Part shown: positions 56,370-63,390 of the stretch, in pieces
Numbering within the stretch: position 1 is the first letter of the stretch
Layout of the letters: the number at the start of each line of letters is the position of its first letter
Assembly (NCBI RefSeq): GCF_019904175.1
Contig: NZ_CP061913.1
Location: 10,106,001-10,170,000, forward strand
Origin: Dactylosporangium vinaceum
Lineage (GTDB): Bacteria; Actinomycetota; Actinomycetes; Mycobacteriales; Micromonosporaceae
Length of the DNA stretch: 64,000 bases
Direction: 5' to 3'
Notes under the pieces: generated by a model
What the model saw: only the letters and a program-made list of their open reading frames with translations
The model's database searches: none
Told to the model about the DNA's origin: nothing
Translations under genes and position numbers: made by a program

Positions 56370-57382
56370 CTGACACGGTTGTGACGCCGCCGGCGAAGGT
56401 GGCCCGGGCCGAGGCGGCCGCCGCACGGACCGAGAAGCTCGTCGAGCGCTTCCAACGGCAGGGCGCCCTGGCGGTGCTCGCACTCGTCATCATCGTCGGC
56501 GCGATCACGTGGGACAGCTTCCGCACCTACGACAACATCGGCACGGTGCTCATCTCCACCGCGCCACCCGCGCTCATCGCCCTCGGCATGACGTTCGTCA
56601 TCATCAGCGGCGGCATCGACCTGTCGGTCGGCTCGCTGTACGTGCTCGGCGGCGTGCTGGCGGCGTGGGCGTCGCAGTACGGCACCTGGGCCGCGTTCGC
56701 CCTGCCCCTGGCCGTGTGCGGAGTGTTCGGGCTGGTGCAGGGCAGCATCATCGCGTACGCCCGGCTGGCGCCCTTCATCGTCACGCTCGCCGGGCTCCTG
56801 GGCACCCGCGGCCTGATGCTGGCCCTGTCCGACGAGGGCGCCGACACCTACCTGGTCAAGACCGACTCGTTCAAGCACTTCGGGACGGGTGCGCTCGGCG
56901 GCATCGGCTACCCCGTCTACCTCGTCGTGCTGCTCTTCGCGGCCGGGATGCTGCTGCTGTACCGCACCCGCTTCGGCCAGTCCGTCTACGCCATCGGCGG
57001 CAACGAGGACGCGGCCCGCCTGATGGGCGTGAAGATCCGCAGCACCCAGATCCGGGTGTACGTCCTCTCCGGCGTCCTGGCCGGACTGGCCGGCGCGATC
57101 AACGCGGCCCGCCTCGGCTCCGGCGTCACGGTCCTGGGCACCGGCATGGAGCTCGACGCGATCGCCGCGGTCGTCATCGGCGGCACGCTGCTGACCGGCG
57201 GTGCGGGCACACTCGGCGGCACCATCGCCGGGGTACTGCTGCTCCAGGTGATCCAGAACCTGATCAACCAGAGCGGCCGGATCACCTCGGCGTGGCAGAC
57301 GGTCATCAGTGGGGCGTTCATCGCCCTGGTGGTCGTGGTCCAGACCTACCTGGCCAGGTTGCGCCGGGTTTCGTCGGGTTAG
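56366..57382 (+). CDS. Sugar ABC transporter permease 2 (YjfF-like)
   Basis: 338 residues, second CUT2 permease; ISGGIDLSVGSLYVLGG and VVIGGTLLTGGAGTLGGTIAG are the conserved loops. A ~35-residue cytoplasmic N-terminus is rich in Ala, Arg and Glu. GTG start at 56366. It forms a heterodimeric channel with the preceding permease. Last gene of the operon, followed by a Rho-independent terminator. Confidence 0.95.
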   Translation: MTDTVVTPPAKVARAEAAAARTEKLVERFQRQGALAVLALVIIVGAITWDSFRTYDNIGTVLISTAPPALIALGMTFVIISGGIDLSVGSLYVLGGVLAAWASQYGTWAAFALPLAVCGVFGLVQGSIIAYARLAPFIVTLAGLLGTRGLMLALSDEGADTYLVKTDSFKHFGTGALGGIGYPVYLVVLLFAAGMLLLYRTRFGQSVYAIGGNEDAARLMGVKIRSTQIRVYVLSGVLAGLAGAINAARLGSGVTVLGTGMELDAIAAVVIGGTLLTGGAGTLGGTIAGVLLLQVIQNLINQSGRITSAWQTVISGAFIALVVVVQTYLARLRRVSSG

Positions 57383-57395
57383 GCGGCAGATCGTG

Positions 57396-57437
57396 GGAGG
57401 CGCCTGCGGTACCAATGGAGGCGCCTCCTTCCTTTTT
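57396..57437 (+). terminator. Rho-independent terminator of the YtfQ-type operon
   Basis: GGAGGCGCCT (57396-57405) pairs with AGGCGCCTCC (57419-57428) and is followed by TTCCTTTTT. Confidence 0.9.
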
Positions 57438-57457
57438 GCAATTTGCAATAGCTGACC

Positions 57458-57485
57458 GTGCGATGTCGAACGCACACGGTGTGCG
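57458..57485. promoter_or_regulatory. Nested palindromes upstream of the nitric oxide synthase gene
   Basis: CGCACAC-G-GTGTGCG (57471-57485) is a perfect 15-bp palindrome; its left half also pairs with GTGCG at 57458-57462. It is 72 bp before the NOS start and is a likely operator or RNA hairpin. An AT-rich TTGCAATTTGCAA stretch just upstream could contribute promoter elements. Confidence 0.5.
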
Positions 57486-57556
57486 ACTTCCGCTTTCCGC
57501 GCCTCGTCACGATGTTGGGCACCCCCCTGAAACATCGCTGTTGGAGGTGACGCCTC

Positions 57557-58939
57557 GTGAGCGTGCCCGGATATCGCGATACGCCGGCTCGTCCGTGGGA
57601 CGCCCACTCCCCCGTGGATCCGGACGAGGCCGCCGAGTTCCTGGAGCTCTTCCACAGCGAGCAGGAGACCGGCGGCGGCGCGCGGGAGCGCATCGCCCAG
57701 GTGCGCGACGAGATCGCCGCGACCGGCACCTACGCGCACACGTACGCCGAGCTGGTCTTCGGGGCCCGCGTCGCCTGGCGCAACGCGAGCCGCTGCATCG
57801 GCCGCCTCTACTGGCGCAGCCTCGTCGTGCGCGACCTGCGCAAGGTGACCGCCCCGGACGAGGTCTTCGACGAGCTCGTGCGCCACCTGCGCCTGGCCGG
57901 CCAGCGCGAGCGGCACGTGATCCGCCCGGTCATCTCGATCTTCGCCCCGAACGCTCCCGGCCGTCCGACCGTGCGGCTGTGGAACGACCAGCTCGTGCGC
58001 TACGCCGGGCACCGCCACGCGGACGGCACCGTCGTCGGCGACCCGCGGTACGTGCAGTTCACGGAGACGCTGCAGCAGCACGGCTGGCGCGGCAAGCCCG
58101 ACGACCCCTTCGACGTCCTCCCGCTGGCCATCGAGGCCCCGGACGGCACCGTCTCACTGCACGAGCTGCCCGAGGACGCCGTCTGGGAGGTGTCGATCGA
58201 GCACCCGGAGCAGCGCTGGTTCGCCGAACTGGGCCTGCGCTGGTACGCCCTGCCCGCCATCGCGAACATGCGCCTGACGATCGGTGGTGTCGACTACCCG
58301 CTCGCACCGTTCAACGGCTGGTACATGGGCACCGAGATCGGCGCTCGCAATCTGGCCGACCACGACCGGTACAACCTCCTGCCGTTGATCGCGCATCGAT
58401 TAGGGCTCGACACGTCGACCGAGCGCACCCTCTGGAAGGACCGGGCCCTGGTCGAGCTGAACCGCGCCGTGCTGTGGTCCTTCGACCAGGCCGGCGCCCG
58501 GATCAGCGACCACCACACCGAATCGGAGCGCTTCCTGGCCCACGTGGCGAGCGAGGAGCGCTCCGGCCGCCCCGTGCCGGCCGACTGGTCGTGGATCGTC
58601 CCGCCGATGAGCGCGTCGACGACAGGCGTCTTCCACCGGTACTACCCCGAGGCCGACCAGCGCCCGGGCTTCTACCTGGACCCGGACGCCCGCGAGCTGG
58701 GCCGGCGCGGCCGCTCCCCGATCCCCGCCCCGGCCGCCCGCTGCCCGGTGGCCCACGGCGAACGCCCCAGCCCGCTGCCCCGGCCCCGCCCGGTCCCGAC
58801 GCTCATCCCGCCGGTCCGCCCGGCCACTCCGGACGTGGCCGTCGCCCCGGTGGCCACCGCCGACGTTGCGCAGGTCCCGGGCCAGCGCCGCGGCTGGCTG
58901 ACGCGGCTGCGGCGGCGCTCGAGCAGTATGGGTGTGTGA
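57557..58939 (+). CDS. nos: Bacterial nitric oxide synthase (oxygenase domain)
   Basis: 460 residues. Oxidises L-arginine to citrulline and nitric oxide using heme, a pterin cofactor and electrons from separate flavodoxin-type partners. The heme ligand is C80 in AWRNASRCIGRLYW; the substrate-binding loop FNGWYMGTEIGARNLAD includes E260, which binds the arginine guanidino group. The core ends near residue ~385; the remaining ~75 residues are a Pro-rich extension containing RCPVAH and a basic end, longer than Bacillus NOS (~360 residues). No reductase domain. GTG start, RBS GGAGGTGA. Overlaps a methyltransferase gene by four bases. Confidence 0.94.
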   Translation: MSVPGYRDTPARPWDAHSPVDPDEAAEFLELFHSEQETGGGARERIAQVRDEIAATGTYAHTYAELVFGARVAWRNASRCIGRLYWRSLVVRDLRKVTAPDEVFDELVRHLRLAGQRERHVIRPVISIFAPNAPGRPTVRLWNDQLVRYAGHRHADGTVVGDPRYVQFTETLQQHGWRGKPDDPFDVLPLAIEAPDGTVSLHELPEDAVWEVSIEHPEQRWFAELGLRWYALPAIANMRLTIGGVDYPLAPFNGWYMGTEIGARNLADHDRYNLLPLIAHRLGLDTSTERTLWKDRALVELNRAVLWSFDQAGARISDHHTESERFLAHVASEERSGRPVPADWSWIVPPMSASTTGVFHRYYPEADQRPGFYLDPDARELGRRGRSPIPAPAARCPVAHGERPSPLPRPRPVPTLIPPVRPATPDVAVAPVATADVAQVPGQRRGWLTRLRRRSSSMGV

Positions 58940-59571
58940 CAGGTAAGGACTGGGCCGCCTGGCATGCGGCCTACGAGAACCCCGCCTCCGACCTCTCGTT
59001 CCGGCTGCGCTCGGTGCAGGCGGCCATCGGTGCGTGGCTCGACTCGCGCACCGACCCGGCGCTGCGGGTGGTGAGCATCTGCGCCGGTGAGGGGCGCGAC
59101 CTGCTCGGGGTGCTGGCGGGGCGGCCCGACGCCGGGCGGGTCTCGGCGCGGCTGGTCGAGCTGGACCCGCGCAACGCCGCGGCGGCCCGCGCCCGCGCCG
59201 CTGCCGCGGGGTTGCCGTCGGTCGAGGTGGTCGAGGCGGACGCGGGGTTGTTCGCGGCGTACGCGGGCGCGGTGCCGGCCGACCTGGTCATCGTCGTGGG
59301 CGTGCTGGGCAACATGAGCCAGGCCGACGCGCTGGCCACCATCGCCGCGCTGCCGGCGCTGTGCGCGGCCGGAGCCACGGTGCTGTGGACGCGGGGGCGG
59401 CAGCATCACGATCGGACACCCCAGCTGCGGGCGGCGTTCGCCGGGGCCGGCTTCGCCGAGCAGTCGTTCCTGGCCCCGGAGCACTCCATCTTCAGCTTCG
59501 GCGTGCACCGCTTCGATGGCCGGCCCCGCCCCCTGCCCGGCGACGGCCGCATGTTCACGTTCACCACGTGA
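58936..59571 (+). CDS. Class I SAM-dependent methyltransferase coupled to NOS
   Basis: 211 residues. Motif I (VVSICAGEGRDLLGVL, 45-60) binds S-adenosylmethionine, followed by acidic ELDPRN, VEADAG and the LVIVVGVLGNMSQADAL region. GTG start at 58936 overlaps the NOS stop (GTGA), so the two are translationally coupled. I do not recognise a specific substrate; the sequence lacks protein-arginine methyltransferase double-E motifs, so it need not modify arginine. Cytoplasmic. Followed by the convergent rocD gene. Confidence 0.85.
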   Translation: MTGKDWAAWHAAYENPASDLSFRLRSVQAAIGAWLDSRTDPALRVVSICAGEGRDLLGVLAGRPDAGRVSARLVELDPRNAAAARARAAAAGLPSVEVVEADAGLFAAYAGAVPADLVIVVGVLGNMSQADALATIAALPALCAAGATVLWTRGRQHHDRTPQLRAAFAGAGFAEQSFLAPEHSIFSFGVHRFDGRPRPLPGDGRMFTFTT

Positions 59572-59598
59572 GCCACGCCGGCCGCCGCCCGGCACCGC

Positions 59599-60813
59599 TC
59601 AGGTCCGCAGGACCGCCTCCAGCGCGTCGACCGCCATGTCGATCTCCTCCTCGGTGACGACAAGCGGCGGGGCCAGACGGAGGGTGGAGCCGTGGGTGTC
59701 CTTGGCCAGGACGCCGCGGGCCATCAGGCGCTCGCTCGCCTCGCGGCCGGTCATCAGCGCCGGGTCGATGTCGATGCCCGCCCACAGGCCGCGCCCGCGC
59801 ACGGCGGTCAGGCCGTGGCCGATGAGCGCGTTGAGCCGCCGGTGCAGGTGCGCGCCGACCTCCAGCGCCCGGGCCTGGGGTTCGCCGGTCTCCAGCAGCG
59901 CGATCACGGCCCGCGCCACCGCGCAGGCGAGCGGGTTGCCGCCGAAGGTCGAGCCGTGCTCGCCCGGGCGCAGGACGCCCAGGATCGCGGAGTCGGCGGC
60001 GACCGCGGAGACGGGGACGATGCCGCCGCCGAGGGCCTTGCCCAGGATGTACATGTCCGGGACGACGTGCTCGTCGTCGCAGGCGAACGTGGCGCCCGTG
60101 CGGCCGAGACCGGACTGGATCTCGTCGGCCACGAAGAGCACGTTGCGCTCGGTGCACAGGCGGCGGACGGCGGCCAGGTAGCCGGACGGCGGGACCAGCA
60201 CGCCGGCCTCGCCCTGGATCGGCTCCAGGAGCACCGCGACAGTGGTGTCGTCGATGGCCGCGGCCAGGGCGTCCGCGTCGCCGTAGGGGACGACGACGAA
60301 GCCGGGCGTGTAGGGGCCGTAGTCGGCGCGGGCGTCGGGGTCGGTCGAGAAGCTCACGATGGTCGTGGTGCGGCCGTGGAAGTTGCCGTCGGCCACGATG
60401 ATGGTGGCCTTCCCGGACTCGACGCCCTTCACCCGGTACCCCCACTTGCGGGACACCTTGATGGCGGTCTCCACGGCCTCGGCGCCGCTGTTCATCGGCA
60501 GCACCATGTCCTTGCCCGTCAGGCGGGCCAAATCGGCGCAGAACGGGCCGAACTGATCGTGCAGGAAGGCGCGGCTGGTCAGCGTGACCCGGTCCAGCTG
60601 CTCCCGGGCCGCGGTGATCAGGGCGGGGTGGCGGTGGCCGAAGTTCAGCGCGGAGTAGCCGGCGAGGCAGTCGAGATACCGCCGGCCGTCGACGTCGGTG
60701 ACCCAGGCGCCCTCGGCCTCGGCGATGACGACCGGCAGCGGGTGGTAGTTGTGCGCCGTGTGCCGCTCGGCCTCTTCGACGGCCGGAGCGGTCCGGTTCG
60801 CGATACTTGTCAT
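59599..60813 (-). CDS. rocD: Ornithine aminotransferase
   Basis: 404 residues, class III PLP aminotransferase. Converts ornithine and 2-oxoglutarate to glutamate semialdehyde and glutamate. PLP contacts D230 (FVADEIQSGLGRTG) and the Schiff-base lysine K259 (MYILGKALGGG) are visible, as is NSGAEAVETAIK. The N-terminal NYHPLPVVI is typical of the ornithine-specific branch. ATG at 60813 overlaps the ddaH stop by four bases. Confidence 0.95.
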   Translation of the reverse strand: MTSIANRTAPAVEEAERHTAHNYHPLPVVIAEAEGAWVTDVDGRRYLDCLAGYSALNFGHRHPALITAAREQLDRVTLTSRAFLHDQFGPFCADLARLTGKDMVLPMNSGAEAVETAIKVSRKWGYRVKGVESGKATIIVADGNFHGRTTTIVSFSTDPDARADYGPYTPGFVVVPYGDADALAAAIDDTTVAVLLEPIQGEAGVLVPPSGYLAAVRRLCTERNVLFVADEIQSGLGRTGATFACDDEHVVPDMYILGKALGGGIVPVSAVAADSAILGVLRPGEHGSTFGGNPLACAVARAVIALLETGEPQARALEVGAHLHRRLNALIGHGLTAVRGRGLWAGIDIDPALMTGREASERLMARGVLAKDTHGSTLRLAPPLVVTEEEIDMAVDALEAVLRT

Positions 60814-61637
60814 ACAGTTTCCTCGCTTCGCTCCGAGAGGCTTCCGCGAATCTCCAGCGTGCAGCACTTCGGGCCGCCGCCGGCCAGGTGCAGTTCCGAC
60901 ACGTCGACCGGGATCGGCGCGAACCCCTTCGACGCTAGCTGCTCGGCCAGCCGGGTGGCAGCGGACGGCAGGACGACCCGGTGGCCGTCGCTCACCGCGT
61001 TCAGGCCCAGAACCGCCGCGTCCTGCGCGGTGGCGAGGACGGCATCGGGGTACAGCCGCCGCAGCACTTCCTGACTGCCCGGGGAGAACGCACCGGGGAA
61101 GTAGGCGACGTTGTCGGGCGACAGCACTGTCAGTGCGGTGTCGAGGTGGTAGTAGCGCGGGTCGACGAGCTGCAGCGTCAGCACCGGCCGGCCGAAGAGC
61201 TCCTGCGCCTCGGCGTGGGCGGCGAGCTCGGTGCGCAGCCCGGTGCCGGCCAGGATCCACTCGCCGGCCAGCAGCAGGTCGCCCTCGCCCTCGTTGACGC
61301 TCTTCGCCGCGTGCACCTCGAAGCCGTTGCGGGCGAACCACTCCAGGTAGGCCGGGCCCTCGTCGGCGCGCTCCGGGTGGCGGAACTGCGCGCCGTACAC
61401 CCGGCCGTCCACGACCGTCGCGCCGTTGGCGGCGAAGACCATGTCGGGCAGGCCGGGGACCGGGTCGATGAGCTCGACGGTGTGGCCCAGCGAGCGGTAC
61501 AGCTCGTAGAGGGTCGTCCACTGCGCCACGGCCCGGTCGACGTCGACCGGCGCGGCCGGGTCCATCCACGGGTTGATCGCGTAGTCCACCGCGAAGTAGG
61601 TCGGGCGGCACATGAGGTAACGACGACTCATGGTCAT
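60810..61637 (-). CDS. ddaH: Dimethylargininase/arginine deiminase-superfamily enzyme
   Basis: 275 residues, amidinotransferase fold. Family marks are YLMCRPTYFAVDYAINPWM, FAANGATV, H164 (YYHLDTAL) and the C-terminal GGGPKCCTLEIRG with the catalytic cysteine (C258 or C259). DDAH hydrolyses methylated arginine to citrulline; some bacterial relatives act on free arginine, so the substrate is open. ATG at 61637, with another in-frame ATG at 61631. It precedes rocD in a coupled operon, a pairing seen in other actinomycetes for arginine use. Confidence 0.9.
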   Translation of the reverse strand: MTMSRRYLMCRPTYFAVDYAINPWMDPAAPVDVDRAVAQWTTLYELYRSLGHTVELIDPVPGLPDMVFAANGATVVDGRVYGAQFRHPERADEGPAYLEWFARNGFEVHAAKSVNEGEGDLLLAGEWILAGTGLRTELAAHAEAQELFGRPVLTLQLVDPRYYHLDTALTVLSPDNVAYFPGAFSPGSQEVLRRLYPDAVLATAQDAAVLGLNAVSDGHRVVLPSAATRLAEQLASKGFAPIPVDVSELHLAGGGPKCCTLEIRGSLSERSEETV

Positions 61638-61740
61638 GGTCACCAACGTACGACCCGGCCCGGCGACGAACCATTGCGATCCCGTGCTTCTTGGCGCATT
61701 TTCATTGTGTGGTACCGCCACAAGCCGACGATTCGTTGCG

Positions 61741-61956
61741 TCAGCGAAGCTCGCGCCAGTTGCCCGGCTGGGCCAGCAGCCCGGAGACGCAGTTCATCGC
61801 GCTGTCCTCGTCGGCGAACTCGTAGCGACGGGCCCGCCCGTCGGCCCCTCCCTCCCGGGACTCCACCCACCACACGTCGGCGTCGGTGAACACGTAGACG
61901 TCGCGCCGCGCCAACCGGCCCCAGGTGCCGTTCCACCAGTGCTTTCTCCGCTCCAT
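61741..61956 (-). CDS. Small conserved hypothetical protein
   Basis: 71 residues, Trp-rich (HWWNGTWGR, DVWWVESREGG), ending CVSGLLAQPGNWREL. The compact sequence resembles short conserved actinobacterial proteins of unknown function. ATG at 61956. Its stop is 103 bp upstream of the ddaH start on the same strand. Function unknown. Confidence 0.75.
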   Translation of the reverse strand: MERRKHWWNGTWGRLARRDVYVFTDADVWWVESREGGADGRARRYEFADEDSAMNCVSGLLAQPGNWRELR

Positions 61957-62036
61957 GGCGAGTATTCGAACACATGTACCAACGTCACGGAAGACCGGGC
62001 GGTTAGGTCGATGGCCGCTCTGGGTACCCCCGGTCC

Positions 62037-62423
62037 ATGTCGGCGGATCTTCTCGAGCTCCTCACGGCCGAGCACCGCCGGCTGGAGTCGCTGTTCGCCG
62101 ACGTCGAGACGGCGCCGACGGCCGAGCTGCGCCGGGCCGCGCTCATCGCCGCCGCCGACGCCCTCGAGCAGCACACCGACGCCGAGACGCAGTTCCTGCA
62201 CCCGGCCCTGGCCGCGCACCTGCCGGCCGGGCCGGACATCGCGGCGTACGAGGAGGCCGAGCACGCCTCGTTCGGCCCACTGACCCCGGCCTGCTTCGAC
62301 ATCGTGCGCCAGCACATGCTGGAGGAGGAGACCGAGCTCTTCCCGCGCCTGGCCCAGAGCTGCCCGCCGGAGGAGTTGCTCCGCCTGGGTGAGCTGCTGC
62401 AATCAACGCGTGTGGCGGAATGA
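62037..62423 (+). CDS. Hemerythrin-like HHE-domain protein
   Basis: 128 residues, four-helix bundle. Candidate di-iron ligands are H13 (AEHRRLE), H46 and E50 (EQHTDAE), H55, H76 (EAEHASF) and H93 and E97 (RQHMLEEE). Such proteins bind O2 or NO, store iron or help repair Fe-S damage. ATG at 62037, divergent from the small hypothetical gene. Its proximity to the nitric oxide synthase gene suggests NO sensing or protection, which is inference. Confidence 0.88.
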   Translation: MSADLLELLTAEHRRLESLFADVETAPTAELRRAALIAAADALEQHTDAETQFLHPALAAHLPAGPDIAAYEEAEHASFGPLTPACFDIVRQHMLEEETELFPRLAQSCPPEELLRLGELLQSTRVAE

Positions 62424-62445
62424 TCAGACGGGTAAGCCGTCAAAC

Positions 62446-63045
62446 ATGGCAACTTCCGAGGACAGTCAGCCGCTGATCGCCACGCTCAAGAAGGCCGCGT
62501 TCCACCTCAAGGACGCGGGCATTCCCTTCTGCCTGGCGGGAAGCTTCGCGGTGTACGCCCGCGGCGGGGAGTCCGTCGACCACGACATCGACTTCCTCAT
62601 CAAGGAAGAGGACGCCGAGCGGGTGCTCGCGTCGCTGGCCGAGGTCGGGTTCCGCGGCGAGGTGCCGCCGGAGGGCTGGCTGGTGAAGGCGTGGGACGCC
62701 ACGGAGGACGGCGACCTTCTCATCGACTTCATCTTCTGCCCGGTGCAGCGCCCGGTGACCGACGCGACCATGCAGGACACCGACATCATCGCGGTCAACG
62801 CCTGCCACATGCCGGTCCTCTCGGCCACCGAGCTGATGATCCACAAGGTCCTCACGTGGTCGGCGCACTACTGCGACTACGCGCGCGGCCTGCCGGTGGC
62901 GCGGTCGCTGCGCGAGCAGATCGACTGGCCGCGGGTGTACCGGGAAACGGCCCACTCGCCGTACGCCCATGCTTTCCTGTTCTTGATCGACCGTCTCGGC
63001 GTGGTGTCTCTGGCCGAGACCACCGCTCTCGCCGCGGCCGTCTGA
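62446..63045 (+). CDS. Nucleotidyltransferase-fold protein
   Basis: 199 residues. The polymerase-beta-type nucleotidyltransferase motif is visible: AGSFAVYARGG (GS at 32-33) and VDHDIDFLI with D45, D47 and D49. The rest resembles AbiEii/MNT-like minimal nucleotidyltransferases (ELMIHKVLTWSAHYCDYARG). These include toxin-antitoxin components and small-molecule modifiers, but no partner HEPN or AbiEi gene is adjacent. ATG at 62446, 22 bp after the hemerythrin gene. Confidence 0.82.
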   Translation: MATSEDSQPLIATLKKAAFHLKDAGIPFCLAGSFAVYARGGESVDHDIDFLIKEEDAERVLASLAEVGFRGEVPPEGWLVKAWDATEDGDLLIDFIFCPVQRPVTDATMQDTDIIAVNACHMPVLSATELMIHKVLTWSAHYCDYARGLPVARSLREQIDWPRVYRETAHSPYAHAFLFLIDRLGVVSLAETTALAAAV

Positions 63046-63060
63046 GGGGGAACGAGCACC

Positions 63061-63306
63061 ATGGCGACAGACCAGTACGTCGAGGGCGAGCTGCAGCACC
63101 TGCTCGCCGAGGACGAGCGCATCACCGAGCAGGGCATCCGTTTCGTGCGTACCGACGCCGGCATCGCGCTCGTCGGTGAGGTGGAGAGCGCCGATCGGCG
63201 CGACGCCATCTGCCGGGTGGTCGCCGAGGCGTTCCCGGACCTGCCGGTGCAGTGCAACATCGGTCTGACCCGGGTCCACGAGCCGGATGAGGTGGAGGAG
63301 CTGTGA
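63061..63306 (+). CDS. BON-domain protein
   Basis: 81 residues. The sequence YVEGELQHLLAEDERI and IALVGEVESADRRDAICRVVAEAF matches the BON fold, a small alpha/beta domain often binding phospholipids or found in stress proteins. There is no signal peptide, so it is cytoplasmic. ATG at 63061, 15 bp after the nucleotidyltransferase with GAGGGGGAA upstream. Confidence 0.8.
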   Translation: MATDQYVEGELQHLLAEDERITEQGIRFVRTDAGIALVGEVESADRRDAICRVVAEAFPDLPVQCNIGLTRVHEPDEVEEL

Positions 63307-63390
63307 GCGGTTCGGAGCGCAGCGACGAGGCCGCTCACCAGGAGACACAGTTCAGGCCCGCTGACCCCGGAGCCCGCGGAGGGGTCAGCG
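63303..63390 (+). other. Two RNA hairpins before the metallophosphoesterase start
   Basis: GTGAGCGG (63303-63310) pairs with CCGCTCAC (63331-63338), and CGCTGACCCC (63359-63368) pairs with GGGGTCAGCG (63381-63390). The second hairpin would sequester the ribosome-binding site and part of the proposed GTG start. Confidence 0.5.

Noticed and set aside
56509..58935. Upstream part of a 1020-residue open frame ending in the methyltransferase
   Set aside because: Only the last 211 codons encode a domain; the rest overlaps the YjfF-like permease and NOS out of frame. The true start is the GTG at 58936.
62446..63306. Toxin-antitoxin pair from the nucleotidyltransferase and BON genes
   Set aside because: The BON protein is not a known antitoxin type and no HEPN or AbiEi partner is present.
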